From Rachicladosporium sp. CCFEE 5018 (Eukaryota > Ascomycota > Dothideomycetes > Cladosporiales > Cladosporiaceae): 64,000 nucleotides of DNA. The translations under genes were made by a program, and so were the position numbers. The notes beneath the pieces were generated by a model, which saw nothing but the letters and a program-made list of their open reading frames with translations, ran no database searches and was not told the origin of the DNA. The stretch covers positions 1,759,093 through 1,823,092 of the forward strand of contig KZ111141.1 of NCBI GenBank assembly GCA_002077045.2, written 5' to 3'. Positions 32,273 to 44,809 of this stretch are shown in pieces (the stretch's first letter is position 1; each line of letters opens with the position of its first letter).

Positions 32273-33855
32273 GCTGGGCTGTTGGCTGTCAGTGAGGCAA
32301 AGCCATCGAACGGATGAGAGACTCACTGTGCTGCCTCAGCAGATAGCCGCCTGGAGGTGGGTATCTTGAAGCTATCTTCGTGAGCCTCGTCAATACCTTG
32401 TGCAATAGCTTGATGCAATGGTCGTCGTTGTGCTCGTGTGTGAGCGCCCGAAGTGAGTGACACCGCCGTGCCCGATGCCACCACTGCTGCTGCTACCGCC
32501 GCCGCCGCCGACTTCACGCCTCAATTTCACGCACAGGGGGGGTTCACTTACTTGCAATGCGTGTCGATGCTGAACGAGACTGTCGTTGTAGTGTCGTTGG
32601 TACAGAAGATGATCAATCGAAGCTGTAAGTTGGTTGGAGTGATGGTGGGAATCGGGTGCCTCAGTCGGCCCCGCCGAGGTCGCGTGATGCAGAGCCGCAG
32701 TGAGGAAGGAGCCATGGAGAGCTCATATATGCCAAGCATTGTCGGTTGAGACTTGACCTAAAGACATACACTTAACCAGCAGTATGCCACCATAGCATTG
32801 CATAATCCGCTAGTTGCACAAGTACACTGGTCGTGGCTTACTATAAGTGCATCGTACAGTACTAGATCATCCAGTAAAGAGTATGCGGACGATGCTTGAC
32901 ACCCTTCCCTGCCACGCGCGGCAACTGTAAGACCAGACCAATGACTTCCGCTGCTGGCCTGCTGCTCAGGAGGACGGACACGACGAGATCCTGATCAACG
33001 CCGCGCCAAAGTACGCAGCGGTGACCTCGTACATCCGCTTCGTCAGGACTCTGAAACATTTGCGATGCTCATATGAGCTTCCCTAGAACGGTAAGGTAAT
33101 CGTTTTGCCACGGTGTTCGTCATAATTTGGAGTCCAGAACGAAGACACTTACCAAGGGTTACATTCTCTCTCGAAGACACGAAGTGACCGATTCACAATA
33201 GCAGGTGCGCTGACCGCGGCACAGGTGGATGCTGGCGTATGAAGACGCGTAGGTGATTGCCTGCCTGTGACGGTGGCACCTCTCCATGGCAGATAGTCGC
33301 TATGAGCTTGTGATCTCGAATCACGACCACCTCCCGCTTCTCCTTCACCAACGAGCCACGCGCTTCACGTGTGCCCACATACCTCCATGTGCGGTCGAGT
33401 GTGTCATCAGGCAAGCTCTGGAATCGCGTGAAGTTGGCTTTCATCATCACGCCAAGACGTCACGGCCTCGATTCACATGTGAACGTGCCATCGACAACGG
33501 CCAGCGATTATATCTAGTGATTCTGAGAGACAACCCGTTCGTGCTATCATAGAACTCTGCTACTATCCCTAAACCGACGCATCTCCGACACTTTCTGCTA
33601 TACCCGCCTAAGAGCAATGAGGAATCCATGAACAGTGGAAGGTACGTGCCTTCCTGTCTCATGTACCGCTTCCAAGCACGCCCATTCACCATTCACCACT
33701 GCCGCCTATTGCCTAGATACATGCTCTGCACACACCATACTTCGATCATATTCGCACATCTCCATGAAACGTAGTGGGGAGGTCCAGTCGTTACCACCCC
33801 GAAGCAACCTACTGGCGTAGCATCGAGCTCTCATACGACCAACAACGCTGACCAA
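32273..33855. other. long gene-free interval
   Basis: About 1.6 kb between the GH16 gene (minus) and UFD4 (plus). Short frames only, none convincing. A GCT/GCC-type trinucleotide run is present near 32485-32512. It is the longest apparently empty stretch in the window and must contain the promoters of both neighbours. Confidence 0.5.
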
Positions 33856-36800
33856 ATGTCCCAAAGAGTGACTCGCTCGTCCGCAGCGAGGCTCGCCGCA
33901 GATACATCCACTTCCACCGACCCCTCCACCGCCACTCCTTCCACCACCACCGACCCCCCATCGGTATCCCGAACCTCCTCCTCCCGCAAACGCAAGGCTC
34001 CCGCTACCGATCCTTCACCTCCTCTAAACCGCGCCACCCGTCAGACCAAGCGAGCACGTGCTGGGGATCCAGAAGAGGAGGTTGAGAAGAGCGAGCTGTC
34101 TGTGTCTGCCAAGCGTGGCAAGCGCAAGTCAGGTGCAGCCGCCATGTCCAGTACTGGGTGAGATATGTAGGATGTCACATTTTGAGAGCTTCACTAATCA
34201 AGGCAGCCCTTCACCAAGCTCATCAGGAGACACCTCACCAACGACATTGCCAAAAGATAGCTCACGACGTAAGAGCAATCGCAAGAAGAGCACAAAGGAT
34301 GGCATGGCATTTGAGCCAATTAATTTTGAGGGATCCATGCTGACATTTACTTCAGACGCTAATACATCCGCGGCTGCAAGCAGCTCTCGCAAATCCAAGA
34401 GAAGTGCGCGGAAGGACCAGGACGTGGTCATGAAAGATGTCGGGGAGAAGTCAAGCAACGCAGGGATCGACTCTGGGATGAACGCACATGATGATACACA
34501 GGAAGGTGCTGAGGGGAGTGCTCCACCCATCCCGAGACCCACAGATGATGAGCTAGACGCTCTGGCAATGATGAGGGGCATGGGCAGTAATGAGCTGTTC
34601 TCGGGCGGTTATCTCAGTCGACTTGCAGCACAAGGTGGCTTCAGTGGAGCTGGCTTGGCTGGGCTGACAGGTCATCTCCGCGCCATGAGTTCAATGCAGT
34701 CGGGAACTGGAGGACGTCTCAGAGGGATTCTCGAGCAGTTGAAGATGAAGGAAGACTCGTCAATCCAGCTGATTGCCCTGCAAGAGCTCTCGGAGCTGCT
34801 CTTGGTGTCCAACGAGGACAACCTGGCTGGCCACTTCCAGCCCGATCAGTTCGTCAAGGAGTTGGTCATTCTCATGCAGCCGAACGAATTGACTCTGGAG
34901 GCGAACCCCGAGATCATGCTGCTCGCCTGCCGCTGTATTGCCAACTTGATGGAGGCTCTTCCGGCTGCCACTTCAAGCGTCGTATATGGCGGCGCTGTTC
35001 CAGTGCTATGTCAGAAGCTTCTCGAGATCGACTTCATCGACCTTGCAGAGCAAGCATTGAGTACATTGGAGAAGATCAGTGTCGAGTTCCCGGCTGCTAT
35101 CGTGAGAGAGGGTGGCCTTACGGCATGCTTGACCTACCTTGACTTCTTCGCTACGAGCACGCAACGCACAGCTGTTACCACTGCCGCGAACTGCTGTCGC
35201 AACATACCCGAAGACTCTTTCCCGACCGTCCGCGACGTCATGCCCATTCTCCTCAACACGCTATCGAGCTCTGATCAGCGAGTTGTCGAGCAGGCATCTC
35301 TCTGCGTCTCGCGAGTGATCGACAGCTTCAAATACCACGAGTCGAAGCTGGAGGAGCTGGTGAGTGCCGATCTTTTACAAGTCATCCTCCGCTTGCTGTT
35401 GCCCGGCTCAACGAACATGATCGGACCAAACATCCACACCCAATTCCTGCGCGTCCTGTCCATCACAGCTCGCGCCTCGCCGAGACTGAGCATTGAGCTT
35501 CTGAAGATGGATGTGGTCGACACACTCTACCAAATCCTCACCGGAGTGTCACCGCCTTCAGGCACCGAGCTTGACGTAGCAGCCAAGATCGACAAGAATG
35601 TTATCATGCAAGCCATCATCCGCACACCGCGCGAGCAAATATACGAGACACTCAACGTGGTCTGCGAGATCTTGCCCAGCGTGTCTAGTGACGGACCGAT
35701 GTTCCTCGACGATTTGCCGGATGCAGGCTATACAGGTCCTGACCACGTCAGCATGTCGACTCGCAGCAAGAAGGCACCGAACCAGACACGCGTGGATCTG
35801 CTGAAAGAGTGTCCTTTGCAGGTCAAGAGATTTGCGATCGTGCTGTTCCCAACACTCATGCATGCGTACACTTCTACAGTCAACTTGAATGTCCGCACCA
35901 AGGTCCTCACCGCACAGCTCAAGATGCTAAGCAATTTCGAGACCGAAATCTTGGAGGAGGCGCTTCGCGGAGTGTCATATGCGTCACACCTTGCGTCGAT
36001 ACTATCGCAGCAGGAGAATCACACGCTTGTCACATTCGCATTGCAAGCAGCTGAGCTGCTGTTGAAGCGGCTCGAAGCTATCTACAGACCACAGTTCTAC
36101 AGGGAGGGCGTCATGACAGAGATCGCCAAGCTAGCGACTCGTCCCGTCAAGGCGGAGCAGAAGACCATTGAGCCGCCCAAGGTAGAGCCTGCAGTGTCGC
36201 CACCGCCACCCGAAGTCGAGCCAGTGAGTGAGAGCGCACAGCTTCCTAACGCAACGGAGCCAGTGGAGCATATCGATCTTGGCGATGAGGAACTACCCAT
36301 TGAGCACGTCGATGAGGATGACCAGGATGAAGATGGAGAAGACCATGAGCACGATAATGACGATGACGACGAGGGCTCGGAGCAGTCAGAGCCGCCATCA
36401 GACCACCTCTTGAACCCACATCACGCCCTCATGGACGTACAGGATATCGTGACAATGCGGGCGAAGCGCTTCATGGACGCTCATGGGGAAGAAGGCAGTG
36501 AGGAATTACGCAACAAGGCTACTTTCGTGCTCAATGACCTCCGCGCGCTGAGCCACGAGCTCAAGGCGTGCTACAACGGCATCAGCAGCCAGGGTGGCGT
36601 GGCACTGTTCAAGCGCTTGGCTGGCTACTTCGACGGGGACGCACTGGAGAGCATCACGAGCTACGAGTTGATGACTTCTGATATTGTTGATGTCATGCTG
36701 CAATTGCTGAACCATCCCGATGAGGATGCGCAAGCCGATGCACGCAGGGACTTCATCGAAGTGTTCATGGCTACCACGCCTGTCAAGGCTACTGCTACTG

Positions 36801-39727
36801 GTACGGCAGAGTCGTCCGCAACTGGATTCTCGATCCTAGTGGACAAGCTGCAAGATTTGTTGAGCAGATCCGAGCATTTCGAGGTCGTCACCGTGCACCA
36901 GAACGCACATGAGTCTAACCGCAGCAGCGCGGCGTCCATGCTAGCCAAGCAGTTGCGCCTCAAGCTGGTTGCAGACGAGGAATCTGGTATTCCTAAGACC
37001 TACAGGTCCATCATGGTGTCCATACATGCAATCGCGACGTTCAAGGCTCTTGACGACTACTTGCGTCCTCGCATCAGCCTCTCCGAGCGGCCGAGGACTG
37101 AGCGTGGCAGTCGGCGTGGATTTGACAGCACTCTGGCTGAGTACACTGCGGCGATGGCAGGCAGTCGCGGCGCTGCTGGCTCAGCACTTCCTCCTCCACT
37201 TCCTACACTCGGGTCATCTCTGCCGACCCGTGGACCGAGCACGCCCACTTCGAGCAAGCGTACATCAAGAAGCCAGCCCTCTTTCTTCGATCCTGTTGTG
37301 CCGCCTGAGGCGTCTACATCAGAAGAGAGGCGCAGTCTTCGCAGGTCTGCGAGGAGAGCGTCGGCGCAGACACCTATGCCGCCACCACCCGCGCCGATCA
37401 AGCAAGAAGCACCCGACACTGATCTGGTGCCAGGCGCCGCGCGCATCAAGCGCGAGAGCGAGGAGGCGCAGACGAACCTCGAGTGTGCAGATGAAGCTCA
37501 ACTCGACGACGAAGATGATGACGATGACGATGGTGGCGAGGATGACATGGACCTCGATGCTTTAGTCGACGATCTGGAGGACGGCGCGCTTGATGTTGAC
37601 GAGCCTGACCCATCGGCCGTCAATCTTGAGATCGGCAATTCAGGCAAAGTCACTGCTCGTACCGACGAGGGCGATCGTGTTGAGACACCAACTCAGGGTA
37701 CACCGACAAAAGCTGCATTGCGAGAGCATGCTAGACAAGCCAGTGCGGCACGTATGGCAGCTCAGGCTAGGCTTGCTGCGTATGCCGGTGGTGGCGTTGG
37801 ACACATGTCATACGCCAGCGCACTGCAGCAGATTCCCCAAGACTGGCATATTGAGTTCAGCATCAACGGCCAGCCTTTGTCCGCGGAGACAACCATCTAC
37901 AGAGCATGTCACTTCAATCAAGCTGGCGGCGAGGAGCTCAATACACATAAGATCTGGTCTGCTACCCACGCGATCTCCTTCAAGAAGGTGCAAGGTCCAC
38001 CTGCTGATTCCAGCTCACTCACACCGCCACCCGAAAGCAGCTCATCTCAGGACAGTGGCAACCTGCCGCCATCTCTGGGCAAGCACCCAGTCACTGCCAG
38101 TATCCTCCGCCTCATGAGCATACTTCACAGCCTGAACGCCAACCTGGACGAGGTCATTGCCGAGAGCAAGACGCCGTTGAGGCTGCATTCGGAGCCTCTG
38201 ACACAGTTCGTCAACACTAAGCTCACTGCCAAGCTCAACCGCCAACTCGAAGAGCCGTTGATCGTAGCTAGCAACTGCCTTCCGACCTGGAGTGAAGATC
38301 TCGCCCGCTTCTACCCCTTCCTGTTTCCCTTCGAGACTCGCCATCTGTTCCTGCAGTCCACGTCCTTCGGTTACTCTCGTTCGATGACGCGCTGGCAGAG
38401 CGCACAGTCTCAGAGTGACAACCGGCCGGGCAGGCACCGAGACGACAGACCCAATTTGGGCAGACTGCAGAGGCAGAAGGTACGCATCTCCCGCAGCAGG
38501 ATCCTGGAGTCGGCCATCAAGGTCATGGAGATGTATGGCTCCTCGCCGTCCGTACTCGAAGTGGAGTACTTCGAGGAAGTCGGCACTGGGCTTGGACCTA
38601 CGCTCGAGTTCTACTCCACAGTCTCAAAAGACTTCTCCAAGAAGAAGACGAAGCTGTGGCGCGAGAACGAGAGCACTGGCACAGATGACTACGCATTTGG
38701 TAAGCGCGGCCTATTCCCAGCACCCATGGACGAGGCGATGAGCAAGTCCGAGAATGGCCAGCGCATCCTCCAGCTCTTCAAGGTCCTGGGCAGGTTTGTC
38801 GCTCGCTCCATGCTCGACAGCCGCATCATCGATGTCAGCCTCAATCCGACATTCTTCCGCGTTGGCGATGCTGGTCTCTCTCTGAATCTCGCAGCTGTGG
38901 CAACAGTCGACCAAGACCTCGCCAAGTCCCTCAAGATGCTCAAGAAGTACGTCATTGCTCGCGAGCGTATCGAGGAGGATTCTCGCCTCAATCTCTCGCA
39001 GAAGATCAGCAAGGTACAAGGCATTCGTGTCAACGATGCCAGGATCGAGGACCTAGGTCTAGACTTCACTTTGCCGGGCTACCCGCACATTGAGCTTGCC
39101 GAGCACGGCGCTTCGACTGATGTGACGATCCACAACCTCTCGACCTACATCCGCAAAGTCATCGAAGTTACGCTCCTGACTGGCGTTCAGCGCCAAGTTG
39201 ACGCCTTCCGTGCAGGCTTCAGCCAAGTGTTCCCTTACACTGCGCTCAAGGCCTTCACGCCTGATGAGCTGGTTATGCTATTTGGCAGAGTCAAGGAAGA
39301 CTGGAGTCTGGAGACACTGATGGACAGCATCAAGGCTGACCATGGCTTCAATCTGGACAGCAAGAGCGTGAGAAATTTGTTGCAGGTCATGAGTGAGATG
39401 CCTGAGGAGGAGAGGAGAGGCTTCTTGCAGTTCGTGACTGGCAGTCCCAAGCTTCCTATAGGTGGTACGTACTCTGTTTTGCCCTCAGCGACGCGGTTGA
39501 GAGCGCAGCTTACTGACATTGTACTCGCAGGTTTCAAGAGCCTCACGCCTATGTTCACAGTTGTGTGCAAGCCTGCTGAGCCGCCATATACTTCTGACGA
39601 GTATCTGCCATCGGTCATGACCTGCGTCAACTACTTGAAGATGCCGGACTATAGCTCGCTGGAGGTGTTGAAGGATAAGCTTGGGGTGGCGTGTAGGGAG
39701 GGGCAGGGGAGCTTCCATCTTTCTTAA
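33856..39727 (+). CDS. UFD4: UFD4/TRIP12-like HECT E3 ubiquitin ligase
   Basis: Exons 33856-34157, 34207-39464 and 39531-39727 give 1918 aa. The N terminus is basic and Ser/Thr-rich (SSSRKRKAPAT). An armadillo-like helical region (GGRLRGILEQLKMKEDSSIQ, LSELLLVSNEDNLAGHF) covers about residues 270-750. An acidic block (DEDDQDEDGEDHEHDNDDDD) and a disordered part follow. The HECT domain begins near VLEVEYFEEVGTGLGPTLEF. The catalytic cysteine is in LPSVMTCVNYLKMPDYSS, about 33 residues from the C terminus (near 1885). The 66-nt last intron keeps frame, and removing it restores KLPIGGFKSLTPMFTVV. Budding-yeast Ufd4 assembles ubiquitin on ubiquitin-fusion and N-degron substrates; the same role is expected here. 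Confidence 0.95.
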
Positions 39728-40186
39728 GGTGGAGACGAGATGAGGGTGCACTGAGTGGGAGGTGCCGCGCAGACGGTGGAGCGGTGAGGTGTAGCAGAGG
39801 CGGAGAGTAGGGGATCGTGGTGCTTGGACGGAGTTTGGAACATGCATAGCCTTGGACGGTACACCGGACGACGACAATGCTGACAACGAGTCGCTGACTG
39901 GTGTTGGGTGGTATGCATGCTTATTAGGCTATAGATAACGTCAACTCACGGGAGTATGTCGAGCACGATCATTGACGGTATGTATGTACAGCGAGACGAA
40001 TGCTAGCATTTGGCAAAAGATCTCTCAGCGACAAGATGATGTTCCCTCGCTGCCTATAAGGTGTACCGTTATGACCAGCGTGGACCGACAGACTCGTAAG
40101 TCTCGACTTCTCTGCTGCATAGGCGCGTACGATATTAGGGATTACCAGGGAAGCATATTGCGAACGATGCTTTGCATGTGATAAGA
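39728..40186. other. convergent intergenic region
   Basis: 3' flanks of UFD4 and FMP52. No gene seen. Confidence 0.5.
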
Positions 40187-40867
40187 TCATGCCTTCCACT
40201 CCGACTTCCCCAACCTAATAATCTCACCTCCGCCAAGCACCCTAACCTTCTCGCTCTGCTTCCCTTCCAACGCCTCCAACGCAGATTTCACCGCCGCCCG
40301 CCCAATCATTTCTGGCGTCTGTGCCCAGAAATCCACCGCTCGATCACCTCCCATAGTGCCCAGAAGCCCCTTCACCCGCCTCAGGACGTTCTCCGTCGTA
40401 GTCTGCCTCTCCCCAGCAATCCAGCCAGGCCGTACAAAGATGGTGTGCTCGAAGTTGAGAGCTTTGACGGCCTCCTCCAGCTCGCCTTTCATCTTCGGAT
40501 ACCCGAAGTAAGAGTGCGGATTTGCATTGGCCGCCGAGATGAGAACGTAGACTTTCGTTCCGGAGTCTTTCGCTTTGGTGGCGAGAGCTAGGTTTAGATC
40601 ATAGTCGATTTTTCGTTGGTTTTCGAAGCCGCCTGCTATTGCGCGGGAGGTTGCGAGGGCGGAGAAGAAGATCTGAGCATTGCCTGGGTAGAGTGAGGGC
40701 CAGGTGTGGGGATCTGAGGCCGTGAGAGGCGTGAGGGTTGAGGAGGTGTGTGGAAGGGTTTTGCGGGTGAAGGCTTGGACTGAATTGATGCTTGAAGAGG
40801 CGAGCAGAGTAGATAAAATTGGAGTGCCTGTTTGACCTGTGCTACCTGCTAGCACGGTTGTGGTCAT
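40187..40867 (-). CDS. FMP52: FMP52-like NAD(P)-binding protein, mitochondrial outer membrane
   Basis: Single exon, 226 aa. The Rossmann-fold start MTTTVLAGSTGQTGTPIL has the G-x-x-G-x-x-G pattern for NAD(P). FFSALATSRAIAGGFENQRK, KVYVLISAANANPHSYFGYP and FVRPGWIAGERQ match the atypical SDR family of yeast Fmp52 and human HTATIP2/TIP30. Length matches Fmp52 (about 230 aa). The YxxxK pair is present (YFGYPKMK). Location in the mitochondrial outer membrane is known for yeast Fmp52 and assumed here. The chemical reaction is unknown for the family. Confidence 0.88.
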   Translation of the reverse strand: MTTTVLAGSTGQTGTPILSTLLASSSINSVQAFTRKTLPHTSSTLTPLTASDPHTWPSLYPGNAQIFFSALATSRAIAGGFENQRKIDYDLNLALATKAKDSGTKVYVLISAANANPHSYFGYPKMKGELEEAVKALNFEHTIFVRPGWIAGERQTTTENVLRRVKGLLGTMGGDRAVDFWAQTPEMIGRAAVKSALEALEGKQSEKVRVLGGGEIIRLGKSEWKA

Positions 40868-41240
40868 CTCTGCACCAGTCCTGCGGTCCGGCTTGCGGAG
40901 CTGGTGTAACGGTACTGAACGTGACGAAATTTCGATATTCTCCTAGCTCTCGATGGAGGTGGTTTAGATATATATGGTGATATGAAGATTCCTATATGTT
41001 CTTGCTCGAAAGGTATGATGGCGGGAGATCCTGGGAGGTCGTACGGTATGATAAGGTATCTATTCACTTTTGCTCCGGCTTGAACCCAAGGGTACATATA
41101 AGGTTGACAAGGTTCACCGGGGGCTCGGTCCGCTGCAGGCCGATCAGCATCCGAGATCCGATCCGAGATCCGAGCGTTCGAACTGCTCTGGATGGAATTT
41201 CCAGCTCGAAACTTGCTGCGGCCTTGTCTAGTATCTAGCT
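40868..41240. other. divergent FMP52/BFR2 promoter region
   Basis: Contains an AT-rich TATATAT element at about 40969-40975, suitable as a TATA box for FMP52, and a 12-bp exact tandem duplication nearer BFR2 (listed separately). No gene. Confidence 0.5.
41149..41172 (+). repeat. 12-bp exact tandem duplication upstream of BFR2
   Basis: ATCCGAGATCCG occurs twice head to tail about 70 bases before the BFR2 ATG. Each unit holds two GATCCG-like half-sites, so the block presents several overlapping copies of one short motif. Confidence 0.8.
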
Positions 41241-42708
41241 ATGGCGCTCAGGAATAGTGCTTTTGATGACTTGGACGATGTTCGACCTGTTGGTGAGGAT
41301 ATTGCGTTTGCGTGGTTAGGAAAGCGAGCTAACATTCCATGCAGAGATCGACCCCGAGGCCGACTTGCCAGACTCTGACAGCGAAGCATTTGGCAGCGAT
41401 TCCGATAGGGCAGCGGCGCGAGACCACTATGTCGATGTTGGGAAGAGCAAGCTGAGGAAGCCGAAAGAGATCGCACTTGGTCCGCAGTACAGTGGATCAC
41501 GAATTAGTCGAGATGCAGCATTGGAGGACGAAGAAGACGACCCTTTTGCGAAAGGTTTCGACGATGAAGACAGCGAGATGGACGATGGACTGAATGGAGT
41601 GGAAGACGATAGTGATGAGAGCGACGGAGAGAACGACGATGACGAAGATCTCGACACGGACGCGACGGACATGAGCGACGAACGCACTGATGGACAGGCC
41701 CCAGGACTGGACGCGGATGACCAAGAAGCCTTACGGAAGCAGATGCGGTCGGTTGCTTCAGTGTCGGCCGCTGTGCAGACTGATGTGAAGCGTGGGCATG
41801 CGATCAAGAAGCAGCGTGCCGCGTTCGACTCCTTGCTCAACACTCGAATCAAGCTGCAGAAGAGCCTGGTCGCAGCGAACACACTCGTTGCACTGGACAC
41901 ATCGAGCTCAGTTATACAAGACGATGGTATCCAAGACGCCATCGCAAGTGCAGAGACTGCGGCATTCAAGTTTTGGTCATCGCTCACTACATTCCGCGAA
42001 GAGATCGCCGCAGCACGGACTGGCGAGAAGCGAAAGCGATCAACTTTCTCCCGAGACACGCCCACATCTCGACTGCTGAGCTACACACAAGAGCAGGAAG
42101 CGGATGCAATCGTTCGCAGAAAAGCTGTATTGCAAAAGTGGTCATCCAAAGTCAAAGCAAACGCACCTACTGTCGATTCGCAGAAGAGCCGGCTGAATAA
42201 CAACGTCCACGAGACGACGATCATCGATGTCCTCAATGAGCATCTCTCAGCGCCTGAGCGACTACTTAAGCGCGCTCATACACCTCGGTCGTGTGCTCCG
42301 GTGCAGTCGGCGAAGCGAGTGATCGAGGATCTGACGATATACGACGATGCCGACTTCTACGGACTATTGCTGAAAGAGCTACTCGACTCAAAATCGAGTG
42401 CAGACTCTACAGCGGCTGCAAGCGTGGATGTGGGCACTTTCAGTGCGGTGCGGAAGGAGGCGAAGACGAAGCGAAACGTGGACGTCAAGGCTAGCAAGGG
42501 AAGGAAGCTGAAGTATACCGTACATGAGAAGCTGCAGAATTTCATGGCGCCTGAAGAGCTTGGGACATGGGGACAGAAGCAGACGGATGAGCTGTTTGGT
42601 AGCTTGTTCGGAAGGAGATTGATGCTGGACGAGGCTGACGGCGTAGAGGACAATGTTGATGAGGATATGCTTGATTCTGAAGCCGCGACATTGCTGTTTG
42701 GTCGATAG
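41241..42708 (+). CDS. BFR2: BFR2/AATF (Traube) ribosome-biogenesis protein
   Basis: Nucleolar protein of the small-subunit processome, required for early 18S rRNA processing. Exons 41241-41292 and 41345-42708 (52-nt intron) give 471 aa. The splice yields DDVRPVEIDPEADLPDSDSE. The N-terminal third is acidic (DDSDESDGENDDDEDLDTD). The AATF leucine-zipper-like part contains AIKKQRAAFDSLLNTRIKLQ. The C-terminal TRAUB domain shows DDADFYGLLLKELLDSK and VHEKLQNFMAPEELGTWGQK. Length and order of blocks fit fungal Bfr2. It is divergent from FMP52, with a duplicated motif in the shared promoter. Confidence 0.92.
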
Positions 42709-43044
42709 GCCTAGCAATGAATACGGTCCTACTTGCGATTTGTGTCATCAGGCGGACATGCAAGACACGAGGTATGCACGGTGCGATTTCTGTACGATTC
42801 ACCATGACCGCTCAGACCAGGTCTTAAAGTAATGAGCCGAGGAGTCGAGAAACACCACAGATCCAGTCTGACCGAAAAAGCTGAGTTGTCCAAGACATAC
42901 AGGAAGATCTCGTCCGTCTCGCAGTCCCGTCAATGCTCACGGTATATATTCACAAGAAACAGCTGCATACACCTCAAGCTTTCGTCATACTACTCAGTCA
43001 TCACATATTTCACATCACCGTCTCTATCTATTGCTTGATCGATC
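42709..43044. other. intergenic, promoter of first RBR gene
   Basis: Contains a TATA-like element (listed). The last 100 bases are CAT-rich, leader-like. Confidence 0.5.
42943..42949 (+). promoter_or_regulatory. TATA-like element before the first RBR gene
   Basis: TATATAT, about 100 bases upstream of the ATG at 43045, a plausible core-promoter position. Confidence 0.45.
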
Positions 43045-44341
43045 ATGTCTGGGCTGCGCAGGAATTGGAGCAACGAAGCCAACGTTGGCGGAGGCGAACT
43101 CACCGAAGCTGAGCGTATTGAGCAGAGGTACGCCCTGTTCAGCTTGTCAGATCTCCATCATGCACCACGGAGAAGACGTGCGACGTTCCCCACTAATCGA
43201 CACGCAGAGCATCGCAGTCAGCCACCATCTGTACAAGTATCTGGTGCAGCTGTTGCTCCCTCGAGTGCGAGGCGTGTCACGTTCGCATCGATACCGTCAA
43301 GGCCTGCGAATGCAAACCACGAAGACCGTCCAGGCGGTCAGACCTCGCGGTCACCGATCGGATTGGTATTGGCAAGCATTCGCGACCAGGCGCGGCAGCT
43401 ACCAGCTCGCCGGACATCGATCTTTCTCTCCGGTAAGATCTGCCACTCCCAACGCAAGGACCCACCGGGATGCGAAACAACAGCCATTGGAATCTCAACC
43501 AGCATCAGGGTCACATTTCTAAATCAATCGAGCTCCTTCAAAAGTCAGGGCAGTACACGCGCAGAGTTCACGCAGACCAGCTGTCTCTAGCCACTCGATT
43601 GTTCGCTCGGACCAGCGAGAGGATCACAAGCACGACAAGAAAACAGCTCGTGACGATCAACACAATGCTGACATCGGCGAGGTTGGCAGTGACTCAAGGC
43701 TAGGTACTAGCGGGATTGCCCTGCACCCTTGCGCTCACTGGAACTGTGTAGATGAGTGGCCACGGTGTATTGCGTGCACTGGACTCGTGTGCAGACAGAA
43801 CGCGGAGGAAGTCGTCGCTTGCGGTCACTGGTACAGCCCTAAGTGTCTGGAGACGATGTTCGGCTCCGCTCTTATCGATGAAGACCGCTGGCCGCCAAAG
43901 TGCTGCGATAAGATTGCCTTGAACTACGAGTCCGTGAGGTCGCTACTGTCAAAAAAGCTCCGCGCCACGATCGATGCGAAGTGGGAGGAGCTGCACACGC
44001 AAGATCGGACGTACTGCTCTACTGGTGCCTGCTCAAAGTTCATCCGTCAGGCTAGCACGCAACGCGGAGAGGATCGAGCGTTCTGCTGCAAGTGTGGGAA
44101 CGTCACCTGCACGGCTTGCAAGCAAGCTGACCACCGCGGCGTTCTTTGTCCGTCTAACCGCGCTGATACTGCGTTTCTGGAGCTATCGGGCAGAGCGGGC
44201 TACAAGCAGTGTCCTGGCTGCGGACAGATGATCGAGAGGCGCGCTGGGTGTGCGCATATGATCTGCCGATGCGGGACGCAGTTCTGCATCGGGTGTGGTG
44301 GGCGATGGGGACGTTGCAGGTGTGCCATGTACGGAGCGTGA
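43045..44341 (+). CDS. RBR (RING-IBR-RING2) E3 ligase-like protein 1
   Basis: Best model: exons 43045-43432 and 43554-44341, 391 aa, frame-preserving (donor GTAAGA, acceptor GGGCAG). The N-terminal part is disordered and Arg/Ser-rich. RING1 starts CIACTGLVCRQNAEEVVACG and runs to PPKCC. An IBR follows, with CCKCGNVTCTACK. RING2 reads CPGCGQMIERRAGCAHMICR then CGTQFC. The Cys of the A-G-C-A-H-M stretch occupies the catalytic position of RBR ligases, which form a thioester with ubiquitin. The final RCRCAMYGA is very short. It is the first of three head-to-tail RBR genes. The second exon is open from about 43525, so the RBR part is firm; the intron placement is inferred. Confidence 0.75.
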
Positions 44342-44809
44342 TAAGCTGGTGGCTCGGAACTGGGCATTGCAGACCAGCTGGGCTGGTCAAGGTAGGTGCT
44401 GAGTATTTCTCTGTATCTTCTCCACTGGCTTCGTAACTTTTCTTGGTCGCTGGTGCCTTATAGATGCTCATATAATCCTGCTTCCCCGAACGATCACGTA
44501 TCTTGCAAGATGCCGCTGCGTGAGCAAGCGCATCGATTCATCACGCGGCACCGACGTGAGTTGTGGGTGCATTGTCGTTGCTCGATCGATGCAGATCCTG
44601 CCGATCTCCTTTCTCGCTGCTGCTTACAAGTCAGATTGCATCACAACACAGAATCTGGGCCACGATGCAATCATGCATGACTCCACTTTGTACTTCACTG
44701 GCCTGTCTAGCGAGTAAGGGCCGGCCAGGGGTACTTTGCCACTTGTCCACAAACACGACACCTTGCCCGATGAGAACGAGCTCTCCAAGTCGACGAGTCC
44801 AACAAACCC
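44342..44809. other. intergenic between RBR genes 1 and 2
   Basis: No gene or RBR relic detected. Confidence 0.5.

Noticed and set aside
33193..33692. Two short minus-strand frames in the gap before UFD4
   Set aside because: Short, overlapping, without domain or splice support, and inside the presumed promoter region.
41427..42065. 212-aa minus-strand frame opposite BFR2
   Set aside because: Serine-rich mirror of the acidic, Asp/Glu-coding strand.
43470..43703. Alternative third frame across the first RBR gene
   Set aside because: It ends in a stop before the RING region, and no splice I found joins it in frame to CIACTGL. The 43433-43553 intron model does join the first exon to the RBR frame.
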